NCBI GenBank assembly: GCA_020161695.1
Contig: JAIUOO010000013.1
Span: 1-64,000 of the forward strand
Source of the DNA: Pseudomonadota bacterium
GTDB lineage: Bacteria > Pseudomonadota > Alphaproteobacteria > Rhizobiales > Phreatobacteraceae
Length of the DNA stretch: 64,000 nt
Direction: 5' to 3'
Shown here piece after piece: positions 16,965-25,380 of this stretch. Below the pieces are notes generated by a model. It was given only the letters and a program-made list of their open reading frames with translations, had not been told where the DNA came from and searched no databases. The translations under genes were made by a program, and so were the position numbers. Within the stretch, counting starts at the first letter, position 1. Each line of letters begins with the position of its first letter.

Positions 16965-17306
16965 GTGGCGAACTTTGCGATCGCCCAGCTCGACGAGATT
17001 CCCGGCGTTCCGTGCCCCTGCGGCACCGCGCGCCGGGCCTTCGCCGAGTTCGGTGAGGGGCTCGCCACCGTGCACATGACGACGATCAGCGCCGAGGCGC
17101 AGACCCACTACCACAAGAGGATGACCGAGATTTACGTCGTCCTGGAAGGCGAGGGGTTCATGGAGCTGGACGGGGAGCGCATTCCCGTCAGGCCGCGTTC
17201 GTCGATCTTCATCAAGCCCGGCTGCCGCCACCGCGCGGTCGGCAATCTCCAGTGCCTGATCGTTCCCATTCCGGCCTTCGATCCGGCCGACGAATGGTTC
17301 GACTGA
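16965..17306 (+). CDS. Small cupin-domain protein
   Basis: A 113-aa single-domain cupin. HYHKRMTEIYVVLEGEGFMELDG contains the first cupin motif (HxH-like Hx(3,4)E), and IFIKPGCRHRAV the second with its His. Such proteins bind a metal ion and act as isomerases, epimerases or sensors. The start is GTG at 16965 with GAGGAGG just upstream, ten bases after the dehydrogenase stop. The operon context suggests isomerization or lactone/epimer handling in the same pathway. Confidence 0.8.
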   Translation: MANFAIAQLDEIPGVPCPCGTARRAFAEFGEGLATVHMTTISAEAQTHYHKRMTEIYVVLEGEGFMELDGERIPVRPRSSIFIKPGCRHRAVGNLQCLIVPIPAFDPADEWFD

Positions 17307-17331
17307 CCTCAACCGCCAAGGAGCCATGGCC

Positions 17332-18519
17332 ATGCTCGACAAGCCCCGGACTTCCGCGACCGTCCTTCTGCCGACGGCGGACCGCACGCTGGAGCGCTAC
17401 CAGCTCTCGGTGCCGAAGAACTTCCCCGACAGGATCACGCGGCCCTTGAACCGCGTGGCGCTGGCAGCGGCGCACATGGTCGCCGATCCCTTCGTCGACA
17501 ACGATCCCTGGCTGTCGAACGCCATCGACTGGGACCGCACCATGGCCTATCGCGACTATCTCTGGGGCCTCGGCCTCGGCGTCGCGGAGGCGATGGACAC
17601 GGCGCAGCGCGGCATGGGCCTCGACTGGGCCGGCGCGCTGGACCTGATCAAGCGCTCGGTGAGACAGGCGAAGGCCACGCCCGGCGCGGTGGTTTTCTCC
17701 GGTGCCGGCACCGACCATCTCGACCCGGCCGATGCGAAGTCCGTGGACGACGTGATCCGTGCCTACGAGATGCAGTTCGAGGCGATCGAGGCGGTCGGCG
17801 GGCGCATCATCCTGATGGCCTCGCGCGCGCTCGCCCGCGTGGCGAAGAGCCCGGACGACTACGGCCGCGTCTATGACCGCATCCTGTCGCAGTCGGCGCA
17901 GCCGGTGATCATTCATTGGCTCGGCGACATGTTCGACCCGGCGCTCGCCGGCTACTGGGGCTCGGCCAATGTCGATGCCGCCATGGATACGGCGGTCGAT
18001 GCCATCAACCGCAATGCCGTCAAGGTCGATGGCGTGAAGATCTCCCTCCTCGATAAGGACAAGGAGATCGCCATGCGCCGCCGCCTGAACAAGGCGGTGA
18101 AAATGTATACCGGCGACGACTTCAACTATGCGGAGCTGATCGCCGGCGACGAGCAGGGCTACTCGCACGCGCTGCTTGGCATTTTCGACGCCATCGCACC
18201 GGCGGCTGCGGGCGCGCTCTCGGCGCTGGCCGACAACGACCTGACGACGTTCCACGACATCTTCGCGCCGACCGTTCCGCTGTCGCGGCACATCTTCAAG
18301 GCGCCAACGCGCTTCTACAAGACCGGCGTCGTCTTCGTCGCCTATCTCAACGGCCATCAAGACCATTTCACCATGGTCGGAGGGCAGGAGAGCACGCGTT
18401 CGCCGCAGCACCTCGCGGAGCTGTTCAGGCTTGCCGACAAGGCCGGCATCCTCCGCGATCCGGAAGCCGCCGCCGCGCGCATGGCAACCGTCATGGCGAG
18501 CCGGGGCATCGGCGTGTGA
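17332..18519 (+). CDS. DUF993 protein, dihydrodipicolinate-synthase-like aldolase
   Basis: A 395-aa protein that I recognise as DUF993, distantly related to the DHDPS/N-acetylneuraminate lyase TIM-barrel aldolases. VVFSGAGTDHLDP and IEAVGGRIILMASRALA occupy the positions of the substrate-binding loops, and VKVDGVKISLLDKDKE (about residues 224-239) has the VKIS lysine expected for Schiff-base chemistry. If active as an aldolase it would split a 2-keto-3-deoxy acid into pyruvate or a similar oxoacid and an aldehyde. An ATG at 17326 is also possible, but AAGGAG lies only two bases from it, so 17332 with eight-base spacing is preferred. No biochemical role for DUF993 is known to me. Confidence 0.75.
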   Translation: MLDKPRTSATVLLPTADRTLERYQLSVPKNFPDRITRPLNRVALAAAHMVADPFVDNDPWLSNAIDWDRTMAYRDYLWGLGLGVAEAMDTAQRGMGLDWAGALDLIKRSVRQAKATPGAVVFSGAGTDHLDPADAKSVDDVIRAYEMQFEAIEAVGGRIILMASRALARVAKSPDDYGRVYDRILSQSAQPVIIHWLGDMFDPALAGYWGSANVDAAMDTAVDAINRNAVKVDGVKISLLDKDKEIAMRRRLNKAVKMYTGDDFNYAELIAGDEQGYSHALLGIFDAIAPAAAGALSALADNDLTTFHDIFAPTVPLSRHIFKAPTRFYKTGVVFVAYLNGHQDHFTMVGGQESTRSPQHLAELFRLADKAGILRDPEAAAARMATVMASRGIGV

Positions 18520-18564
18520 CACGTCTCGTCATGCCCGACCCGACGCGCGGGTTCGGGCCTTCTT

Positions 18565-18655
18565 CGTCATGGCCGGGCTTGTCCCGGCCATCCACGACTT
18601 GAACACGACCAAGCCAAGGAATTCGTGGATGCCCGCCACAATGGCGGGCATGACG
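18565..18655 (+). repeat. Two-hairpin intergenic repeat, copy 1
   Basis: An element starting CGTCATGGCCGGGC and ending GCGGGCATGACG. It contains two palindromic units, GGCCGGGCTTGTCCCGGCC and GCCCGCCACAATGGCGGGC, with outer arms that also pair (CGTCATG...CATGACG), giving a forked or cruciform fold. A second copy lies in inverted orientation at 52911-53005. It sits inside the operon between the DUF993 and isomerase genes and may act as an mRNA processing or stability element. Confidence 0.85.
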
Positions 18656-18678
18656 GGTTGGAGCTTGTTCTTCTGCCG

Positions 18679-19554
18679 ATGGTTCTGATGCGCGATTTCT
18701 CGACCGACCATGCCATGCTCTCGATCAACACCGCGACGGTGCGAAAGCAGGGTGATCTCCTTGAGATCATCGAGGCCTGCGCGCGCCATGGCATCCGCGC
18801 CATCTCGCCCTGGCGCGATCAGGTGGCGACCGTCGGGCTCGACGCCGCCGTGAAGGCGGTGAAGACCCACGGCTTCCAGCTCTCCGGCTATTGCCGGGGC
18901 GGCATGTTCCCGTCCGATGCGGCGCACGCCCAGGAAGCCCGCGACGACAATCGCCGGGCGGTGGACGAGGCGAAGGCGCTGGGCGCCGTCTGCCTCGTTC
19001 TGGTGGTGGGCGGCCTGCCCCATACGTCGCGGCCGGGCTCGGCCGTATCGCACGATCTCGCGGGGGCGCGGCAACAGGTCGAGGACGGCATCGCGGAACT
19101 GCTTGAATATGCAAAACCCGCCGGCATGCCGCTCGCCATCGAGCCGCTGCACCCGATGTATGCGGCCGACCGGGCCTGCGTGAACACGCTGGAACAGGCG
19201 CTGGACATCTGCGACCGGCTCGATCCGGCCAGGACCGGTGCGCTCGGCGTCGCGGCGGACGTCTATCACATCTGGTGGGACCCGAACCTCTATCGCGATA
19301 TCCAGCGGGCGGGGCGGGAGCGGCTGCTGGCCTATCACGTCTGCGACTGGCTGGTGCCGACCCGCGACATGCTGACCGATCGCGGCATGATGGGCGACGG
19401 CGTGATCGAACTGAGGAAGATCCGGCAGGCCGTGGAAGCCGAAGGCTTCTCCGGCTTCTCGGAGGTGGAGATATTCTCCGAACTCGACTGGTGGAAACGC
19501 CCGATGGACGAGGTGCTCAGGACCTGCATCGAGCGGCACAAGTCGGTGGTGTGA
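18679..19554 (+). CDS. Sugar phosphate isomerase/epimerase (xylose isomerase-like TIM barrel)
   Basis: A 291-aa protein of the AP-endonuclease-2/xylose isomerase-like TIM-barrel family (IolE/IolI/Hyi relatives). Metal-binding positions appear in LAIEPLHPMYAADR (Glu and His), AADVYHIWWDP (Asp, His) and YHVCDWL (His), with a final FSEVEIFSE glutamate. These enzymes isomerize or dehydrate polyols and keto sugars. The start is uncertain: ATG 18679 or ATG 18688, neither with a clear ribosome-binding site. It is the last gene of the importer operon and converges with tetR. A related but distinct isomerase is encoded at 20342-21175 in the opposing operon. Confidence 0.85.
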   Translation: MVLMRDFSTDHAMLSINTATVRKQGDLLEIIEACARHGIRAISPWRDQVATVGLDAAVKAVKTHGFQLSGYCRGGMFPSDAAHAQEARDDNRRAVDEAKALGAVCLVLVVGGLPHTSRPGSAVSHDLAGARQQVEDGIAELLEYAKPAGMPLAIEPLHPMYAADRACVNTLEQALDICDRLDPARTGALGVAADVYHIWWDPNLYRDIQRAGRERLLAYHVCDWLVPTRDMLTDRGMMGDGVIELRKIRQAVEAEGFSGFSEVEIFSELDWWKRPMDEVLRTCIERHKSVV

Positions 19555-19582
19555 AACGATCGAAACGCGAGTGCGGAGGGAT

Positions 19583-19615
19583 CTCCAACGCTCTCCCAGA
19601 CGGAGAGGGTTGGAG
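19583..19615. terminator. Bidirectional hairpin between convergent operons
   Basis: CTCCAACGCTCTCC (19583-19596) pairs with GGAGAGGGTTGGAG (19602-19615), a 14-bp stem with one mismatch and a 5-nt loop. It lies between the isomerase stop (19554) and the tetR stop (19622) and probably terminates both transcripts, though no T-run follows. Confidence 0.6.
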
Positions 19616-19621
19616 GCGTCC

Positions 19622-20284
19622 CTAAGCCCTCACGCCCCTGACGACGAACTCCACGACATGGGTCCGCCGCTCGGCGATGGAGGCGGGCGCCTCCATGTCC
19701 GTGTCGAAGATCACCGACAGCGTGTAGATATTCGAGAAGAAGAAGTAGCAGGCGCCGGTGATGGTGATCCACACATGGCGCGCGTCGAGGCCCGGCCGGA
19801 TCGTGCCGTTGGCGTTGCCGCGGGCGATGATGCGGCCGATGGCGTCGATGACCGGCGAGTTCATCGTGTTCACCTTGGCGGATTTCTTCAGCACCTTGGC
19901 GCGCTGGCGGTTCTCGGTCGCCAGCAGGTTGATGAAGGTGCGGTCGCGCACGAAGCTGTCGAAGGTGAATTCGACGAAGCGGGTGAGCGCGTCCAGCGGT
20001 TCGAGCCGGTCGAGGTCGAGCCTGGTCTCGGCCGAGCGGGCGCGGTCGTAGGCTGCCTCGAGAACCGCCAGATAGAGCTGCTCCTTCGAGGAAAAATAGT
20101 GGTAGATCATGCGCTTGTTGATGCGCGCCCGATCCGCGATGTCGTCGGTCTTGGCCCCCTCGTAGCCCTTGTTGGCGAATTCGCGGGTGGCGACGTTGAG
20201 GATGCGCGCGCGCGTGCCCGCGCTGTCGCGCTTGCGAACGACCTTCGCCGGTTCAGTCCCTGTCATGCCCTCGCCCTCAGGCAT
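19622..20284 (-). CDS. TetR/AcrR family transcriptional regulator
   Basis: A 220-aa repressor. The N-terminal DNA-binding domain RARILNVATREFANKGYEGAKTDDIADRARINKRMIYHYFSSKEQLY (parts, about residues 27-72) is a canonical TetR helix-turn-helix. The C-terminal half is the ligand and dimer domain. The start at ATG 20284 has GGAAGGGG five bases upstream; ATG 20266 is an alternative. It is the last gene of a minus-strand operon with an isomerase and a Bug-type receptor. A shared 18-bp motif at 11559-11576 and 22333-22350 is the likely operator, so this protein probably controls both operons. The inducer is presumably the transported compound or a breakdown product. Confidence 0.92.
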   Translation of the reverse strand: MPEGEGMTGTEPAKVVRKRDSAGTRARILNVATREFANKGYEGAKTDDIADRARINKRMIYHYFSSKEQLYLAVLEAAYDRARSAETRLDLDRLEPLDALTRFVEFTFDSFVRDRTFINLLATENRQRAKVLKKSAKVNTMNSPVIDAIGRIIARGNANGTIRPGLDARHVWITITGACYFFFSNIYTLSVIFDTDMEAPASIAERRTHVVEFVVRGVRA

Positions 20285-20341
20285 GGAAACCCCTTCCGCG
20301 ATTCGTACGCGCGCCCAGAGTGGCACGGGGCCAGGCGGCCG

Positions 20342-21175
20342 TCATGACGGCACCGCCTCCATCAGGCCGCTGATATAGCCGGCCGCGCGGGCGGCGCAGG
20401 CGGGTCCGTCAGGCTGGTAGATAAAGGGCTCGATGGCGATGTCGCCGCCATACCGGGTCTCGCGCAGCGCGCGGATCACCGGCGCGAACAGGTCCGTGCC
20501 CTCGCCGGGGCCGCGGCGGTTGCGGTCGTTGAGCTGGACATGGCCGATCAGGCCGGTCGGAACCCAGCGGCGGATCGCATCGGCGACGGATTCGGGCTCT
20601 TCGACGCCGGCCGCAGAGGTGTCGATCATGGTGCGAAAGGCGGGATGACCGATCTCCTCCACCATGCGGGCGGCTTCGGCGATGGTGGTGACGAGGACAT
20701 TGTCGGGCCGGGCGAGGGGCTCCAGGCAGTAGATGAGACCGCGCGCGGCGGCTTCCGGCGCGATGGCGGCGAAGAGCTCGCGCGCCTTGGCCCAGGCGTC
20801 GTCGTGAGCTTGCCCCTCCGCCGGCCGGCGCTGGGCGGGCGAACCGTGGACGAGAACACGCGCGCCGAGGCCTGCGGCGAGATCGAGAAGCCTGAGAATG
20901 ACGTCGCGGGTTCGGCTGCGGACAGTATCGTCAGGGGAGGTGATCGACAGCCCCTTCGGCGCCATCAGCAGCCAGTGGAGGCCGGTCACCGCGAGACCGT
21001 GATCCTCGACCGTCCGGCGCAGTTCCGAGACCTCGCCCGCGCCCAGGCGGTGAGGCTCGTCCGACAGCGTGAAGGGTGCGATCTCCAGCCCGTCATAGCC
21101 GACCGCCTTCGCGAAGGCGCATTGCCGGGCGATGTCCCAGGGCTGGAGCACCTCGTTGCAGAGGGAAAGACGCAT
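20342..21175 (-). CDS. Sugar phosphate isomerase/epimerase (TIM barrel)
   Basis: A 277-aa xylose isomerase-like TIM-barrel enzyme. MRLSLCNEVLQPWD at the N-terminus is characteristic of one subgroup, and metal ligands are visible in YCLEPLA (Glu), MIDTSAAGV (Asp), IGHVQLNDRN (His) and DIAIEPF (final Glu). It shares the fold with the enzyme encoded at 18679-19554 but has little obvious sequence similarity to it. It lies between the Bug-type receptor (63 bp upstream) and tetR (57 bp downstream), as part of one transcription unit, and presumably acts on the same imported compound or its keto derivative. Confidence 0.87.
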   Translation of the reverse strand: MRLSLCNEVLQPWDIARQCAFAKAVGYDGLEIAPFTLSDEPHRLGAGEVSELRRTVEDHGLAVTGLHWLLMAPKGLSITSPDDTVRSRTRDVILRLLDLAAGLGARVLVHGSPAQRRPAEGQAHDDAWAKARELFAAIAPEAAARGLIYCLEPLARPDNVLVTTIAEAARMVEEIGHPAFRTMIDTSAAGVEEPESVADAIRRWVPTGLIGHVQLNDRNRRGPGEGTDLFAPVIRALRETRYGGDIAIEPFIYQPDGPACAARAAGYISGLMEAVPS

Positions 21176-21238
21176 CGTGCCAGGCTTTCCCGAATGGCCG
21201 GGCCGGAACCGGCGAACGGTTCCGGCCGGGCCGGCGCG

Positions 21239-22216
21239 TCACTGGACGCGGATATTGGCGCCGCGGATCACGTCGCCCCATTTCTGCACGTCGGCGGCGT
21301 GGATGGCGCGTAGCGCTTCCGGCGAGCGCTGGGCTTCCGTCGGGGCCTCGGCGCCGAGCTGGAGGAAGCGCTCGCGGGCGGTTGGGTCGTCGATCGCCTT
21401 GCGGAGCGCGGTGTTGAGCGCGGCGATGACCGGAGCCGGCGTGCCCTTGGGCGCGAAGACGGCGTTCCAGACGACCATGTCGACGCCCTGCATGCCGGCC
21501 TCCGTGGCGGTCGGCACGTTGGGCAGGACCGGCGAACGCGTCGGCGCAAGCACGGCGAGCGGGGTGACGGCGCCTGCCTGCACCTGGCCCATGAGGCTGG
21601 TCACCTGGTCGCACATGTAGCCGACATTGCCGGCGACGAGGTCCTGCAGGGCCGGGCCCGTGCCGCGATAGGGCACGAGCGTGGGGCTGACGCCGATCCG
21701 GTTATTGAGCAGGGTGCAGGCGAGGTGCGAGGTGGAGCCGACGCCGGCATTGCCATTGTTGATCGTGGCGGCATTGGCCTTCAGGTGGGCCGAGAATTCC
21801 GCGAGGGTCTTGCCCGGCAGGTTCTTCGAGGCGACCAGCATGATCGGCGCGGAGGCGGCGATGCCGACCGGCTCGAAATCGGTCAGCACGTTGAAGGCGA
21901 GGTTCGGATAGAGCGCCGGCGAGAAGCTCATCGTGCTCATCGGCCCCATCAGAATGGTGTGGCCGTCGGCCTCGGCGCGCGCGACGCGTGCGGCGCCCGT
22001 CGTGCCGGCGGCGCCCGCCACGTTCTCGACGACAACCTGCTGGCCGAGCGTCGCGGACATGCGCTCCGCCACGAGGCGCGCGACGATGTCGGTCGGGCCG
22101 CCCGCCGCGAAGGGCACGACCATGGTGATCGGACGCTGCGGGAACGTCTGGGCCGCCGCCGGAGCGACCGCGAACGCGGCGAGAACGGCGCCGAGCGCCA
22201 GCCTTTTGCTGATCAA
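21239..22216 (-). CDS. Bug/TctC-family periplasmic solute-binding protein
   Basis: A 325-aa extracytoplasmic receptor of the tripartite tricarboxylate transporter (Bug/TctC) family. The signal peptide is MISKRLALGAVLAAFAVAPA with cleavage near AAAQ. ITMVVPFAAGGPTDIVARL is the family's first conserved segment, and NGNAGVGSTSHLAC and VPYRGTGPALQDL line the ligand cleft. The membrane subunits TctA and TctB are not encoded nearby, so it is an orphan receptor, as is common in this family. It could act as a ligand sensor or deliver to a distant TctAB. It is first in the operon that includes tetR. Confidence 0.9.
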   Translation of the reverse strand: MISKRLALGAVLAAFAVAPAAAQTFPQRPITMVVPFAAGGPTDIVARLVAERMSATLGQQVVVENVAGAAGTTGAARVARAEADGHTILMGPMSTMSFSPALYPNLAFNVLTDFEPVGIAASAPIMLVASKNLPGKTLAEFSAHLKANAATINNGNAGVGSTSHLACTLLNNRIGVSPTLVPYRGTGPALQDLVAGNVGYMCDQVTSLMGQVQAGAVTPLAVLAPTRSPVLPNVPTATEAGMQGVDMVVWNAVFAPKGTPAPVIAALNTALRKAIDDPTARERFLQLGAEAPTEAQRSPEALRAIHAADVQKWGDVIRGANIRVQ

Positions 22217-22299
22217 GAATGCCTCCCGGATGATCGACGCTGTGCGTCTTGTTCGGTCGCGTCGCGGGGCATCGAGGCACCGCAGCCGCGTTGCGGGAA

Positions 22300-22350
22300 A
22301 CGATAGGCAAGCGCTCCGACAGCGTCAATCAAGTAAGTAACCGGTGAGGT
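22300..22350 (-). promoter_or_regulatory. Promoter and second candidate TetR operator
   Basis: On the minus strand TTGACG (22328 down to 22323) and TATCGT (22305 down to 22300) are separated by 17 bp, a good sigma70-type promoter about 85 bp before the Bug receptor start. GTAAGTAACCGGTGAGGT (22333-22350, plus-strand reading) lies four bases upstream of the -35. It matches 16 of 18 bases with the site at 11559-11576. Its centre AACCGGT is more symmetric than the other copy. Confidence 0.6.
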
Positions 22351-22458
22351 GGTTAGCCGCAGCTCGGCGACCGATGGTTGCCGGTTCTCCGATTGCCGGC
22401 ATAGGCTCAGCCTGTCCTGCGCTCGGCGCGGGCCAGCAGTCAGAGAATGGAGACCGGC

Positions 22459-22758
22459 ATGCCCTCCATCGACCAAGCCATCGTCTGGATCATCGTCGGG
22501 CTGCTGGGCGGCGGCCTCGCCGGCCTGGTGATCACCCGGGATCGGCAGGGCTTCGGCCTCCTGCGCAATCTGGCGGTCGGGCTGGGCGGGGCGCTGCTGG
22601 GCGGGCTGCTGTTCCGCGCCTTCGGGCTCGCACCGGGCCTCGACCGGATATCGGTGTCGCTCCGCGATGTGGTCGCCGCTTTTGCCGGTTCGCTTCTGGT
22701 CCTTGGCCTGCTCTGGCTCTGGCGGCGCTATTCCGGCACGCCGACGGCCGGCTCCTGA
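22459..22758 (+). CDS. GlsB/YeaQ/YmgE-family membrane protein
   Basis: A 99-aa protein with three hydrophobic segments (about residues 8-25, 38-55 and 71-88), resembling the transglycosylase-associated GlsB/YeaQ/YmgE family of small stress-related inner-membrane proteins. The Gly-rich VGLLGGGLAGLV and LGGALLGGLLFRAFG motifs are typical. The ATG at 22459 has GGAG six bases upstream; ATG 22447 is an alternative. The two putative promoters of the upstream region face away from it, so how it is transcribed is unclear. The cellular role of the family is poorly defined. Confidence 0.7.
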   Translation: MPSIDQAIVWIIVGLLGGGLAGLVITRDRQGFGLLRNLAVGLGGALLGGLLFRAFGLAPGLDRISVSLRDVVAAFAGSLLVLGLLWLWRRYSGTPTAGS

Positions 22759-22785
22759 TCGCGCCGCGAACCGGATCGCGCCCGC

Positions 22786-23778
22786 TCAGCCCACGGGCGA
22801 CCCGTTGGCGAGGCGGCGCTCCCAGCCATAGGCGGCCTCGACAATCTCCTCGAGGTCGTCGTGCGCCGGCTGCCATCCGAATGTGGTCTTCGCCCGTGTC
22901 GGGTCGGCGACGACGGCGGCGGCATCTCCCGGCCGGCGCGGAGCATAATCGGCACGGAAATCGACCTTGGTGACGCTGCGCACCGTGTCGATGACTTCCT
23001 GCACGGAATAGCCGCGGCCATAGCCGCAATTGGCGACCATGCTCGCCCCGCCGGCGCGCAGGTGGGCGAGGGCGGCGAGATGGGCGCGCACGAGATCGGT
23101 GACATGGATGTAGTCGCGCACGCACGTGCCGTCGGGTGTCGGGTAGTCCGTGCCGAAGACATCCATCTTGGCGCGGAGGCCGAGCGCCGTCTGGACCGCG
23201 ACCTTGATCAGGTGGGTGGCATTGGGCGTGGACTGGCCGGTGCGGCCCTTGGGATCAGCCCCGGCGACGTTGAAGTAGCGCAGCACAACGTAGGAGAGGT
23301 CATGGGCGGCGGCGGCGTCGCGCAGCATCCATTCGGTGATCAGCTTCGACGTGCCATAGGGGCTCTCGGGCCGCGTCGGTGCGTCCTCGCCGACCGGCAT
23401 GACCTCGGGCGTGCCATAGACCGCGGCCGTGGACGAGAAGATGAAGTGCTTCACGCCGCATGCGACGGCGGCGGCCATTACCGCGCGCGTCTTTACCGTG
23501 TTCGAGAGGTAGTAGCCGAGCGGATCAGACACCGATTCCGGCACGACGATCTTGGCGGCGAAATGGATGACGGCATCGATGCCGTGCAGACGCATGACCG
23601 TCTCGACCAGCGGCTGGTCGCCCATGTCGCCGACGATCAGCGTGGCGCGCGGATCGACCGCCCAGCGAAAGCCGGTGGACAGGTTGTCGAGGACCACGAC
23701 GCTTTCGCCGGCATCGAGCAGTTCAAGCACCATGTGGCTGCCGATATAGCCGGCGCCGCCGGTCACGAGCACGGTCAT
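22786..23778 (-). CDS. galE: UDP-glucose 4-epimerase
   Basis: A 330-aa short-chain-dehydrogenase-fold enzyme interconverting UDP-glucose and UDP-galactose for surface polysaccharide synthesis. VTGGAGYIGSH at the N-terminus binds NAD, FSSTAAVYG contains the catalytic Ser, and PYGTSK gives the YxxxK pair. RYFNVAGAD and CVRDYIHVTDLV are GalE signatures. ATG 23778 has AGGGAG upstream and matches the family N-terminus. It follows the UDP-glucose dehydrogenase gene by 173 bp on the same strand. Confidence 0.94.
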   Translation of the reverse strand: MTVLVTGGAGYIGSHMVLELLDAGESVVVLDNLSTGFRWAVDPRATLIVGDMGDQPLVETVMRLHGIDAVIHFAAKIVVPESVSDPLGYYLSNTVKTRAVMAAAVACGVKHFIFSSTAAVYGTPEVMPVGEDAPTRPESPYGTSKLITEWMLRDAAAAHDLSYVVLRYFNVAGADPKGRTGQSTPNATHLIKVAVQTALGLRAKMDVFGTDYPTPDGTCVRDYIHVTDLVRAHLAALAHLRAGGASMVANCGYGRGYSVQEVIDTVRSVTKVDFRADYAPRRPGDAAAVVADPTRAKTTFGWQPAHDDLEEIVEAAYGWERRLANGSPVG

Positions 23779-23951
23779 GAAGGCTCCCTGCGAATGCTGG
23801 TCCGGCGATGCGGACAAGGGGTCGGAATAGGCGTCGCGGGACGATACGGAAAAGACGTCAAGAAAGTGCCAAGCCGATCATTCCGGTTGCGCTGCATGGC
23901 AGCATCGGCCGCCTTCGGATGCGCCAATGCGCTGACAGTACGGAGCTTTGC

Positions 23952-25331
23952 TTATTCCGCCGCCTGTTGCAGCGCGGAATGCAACGAGGTATCGACGAGC
24001 GCGGCCTGCCGGCCGATGCGGTGGCAGGTGAGCCCGGCCCGGGCGGCGGCAGGGGGATCGATGAGGTTCCGCAGGTCCACCAGAACGGGACGGCGCAGGA
24101 GCCCCGCCACGCGCTCCAGGTCGAGCGCCGCGAATTCCGGCCATTCCGTCAGGATCACGGTGAGATCGGCGCCGGCCAGCGCGGCCTCTGCGCTCGGCGC
24201 CATGACGACGCCCGGCAAAAGCGGCGAGGCATTGGCCATGGCCGCCGGGTCGTAGGCGACGATCCGCGCGCCGTGCCGCTGGAGTTGCGGCAGGATGACC
24301 AGCGAGGGCGCGGAACGCATGTCGTCGGTGCCCGCCTTGAAGGCGAGGCCAAGGACCGCGACGGTCCTGCCCGCGACCGAGCCGCCGGCCGCGCGGATGA
24401 CCTTGCGGACCATTTCGCCCTTGCGCGCATCATTGACCGCGACGGCCGTCTCGACGGTGCGCATGGGCACGCCGTGATCCTGCGCGGTCTTCATCAGCGC
24501 CAGCATGTCCTTCGGGAAGCAGGAGCCGCCGAAGCCCGGTCCTGCCTTCAGGAATTTGCCGCCGATCCGGGTGTCGAGGCCGATGCCACGGGCGACATGT
24601 TCTACATCGGCGCCGATCTCCTCGCAGAGGCTGGCGATCTCGTTGATGTAGGTGATCTTCAGCGCCAGGAACGAGTTCGCGGCATATTTGATCAGCTCGG
24701 AGGCCCGGCGGCTTGTCGCGAGCAGCGGGACGCCCGCCTCCGCCAGCGGCGCGTAGATGGTCGCCATGACGGCGCGGGCGCGGGCGTGATCCGTGCCGAC
24801 GACGATGCGGTCCGGGCGCATGAAGTCGCCGATGGCGTCCCCCTCGCGCAGGAATTCCGGGTTTGAGACCACCGCGACATCGGCACCCGGACGGCGGGTG
24901 CGGATCAGCGCCTCGACCTCGTCGCCGGTGCCGACCGGGACGGTCGATTTCAGGACGACAACGGCGAAGCGGTCGAGCGCGCCGGCAATGTCGGCCGCCG
25001 CCGCCATGACATTCGCCATGTCGGCATGGCCGTCGGAGGGGCGGGGCGGGGTGCCGACGCAGATGAAGATGGCGACAGAGCCGGGGATCGCGGCGGCGAG
25101 ATCGGTCGAGAAGGCGAGGCGGCCGGCTGCGGTCTGTTCGGCCACCAGTGCATCGAGGCCGGGTTCGTAGATGGGCATGATCCCGGCTTGCAGGCCGGCT
25201 ATCCGTGCCGCGTCGCGATCGATCACCGCGACGTCATGGCCCAGGGCTGCGAGGCAGGCCCCGCTGACGAGGCCGACATAGCCGGCGCCGACAATGACGA
25301 TTCGGACCGGAGCCTCGTGCGCGCGTTCCAT
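23952..25331 (-). CDS. ugd: UDP-glucose 6-dehydrogenase
   Basis: A 459-aa enzyme that oxidizes UDP-glucose to UDP-glucuronate with two NAD+. IVIVGAGYVGLVSGACLA is the Rossmann start, VAVVSNPEFLREGDA and AANSFLALKITYINE line the active site, and GPGFGGSCFPKD holds the catalytic cysteine. The C-terminal domain has LGLAFKAGTDDMRSAPS. The N-terminal extension MERAHEAP is short. UDP-glucuronate supplies acidic exopolysaccharide or lipid glycosylation; the MGDG-synthase-like glycosyltransferase at 47274-48464 could be one user, although this is inference. Confidence 0.94.
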   Translation of the reverse strand: MERAHEAPVRIVIVGAGYVGLVSGACLAALGHDVAVIDRDAARIAGLQAGIMPIYEPGLDALVAEQTAAGRLAFSTDLAAAIPGSVAIFICVGTPPRPSDGHADMANVMAAAADIAGALDRFAVVVLKSTVPVGTGDEVEALIRTRRPGADVAVVSNPEFLREGDAIGDFMRPDRIVVGTDHARARAVMATIYAPLAEAGVPLLATSRRASELIKYAANSFLALKITYINEIASLCEEIGADVEHVARGIGLDTRIGGKFLKAGPGFGGSCFPKDMLALMKTAQDHGVPMRTVETAVAVNDARKGEMVRKVIRAAGGSVAGRTVAVLGLAFKAGTDDMRSAPSLVILPQLQRHGARIVAYDPAAMANASPLLPGVVMAPSAEAALAGADLTVILTEWPEFAALDLERVAGLLRRPVLVDLRNLIDPPAAARAGLTCHRIGRQAALVDTSLHSALQQAAE

Positions 25332-25380
25332 GCGTCATGGCAAAGCACCTGACCATGACAGCCGCACGACGGGCAGGGCG

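Noticed and set aside
18565-18655. Insertion sequence or CRISPR-like element
   Set aside because: It is about 90 bp, encodes nothing and consists only of nested palindromes; a miniature intergenic repeat fits better.
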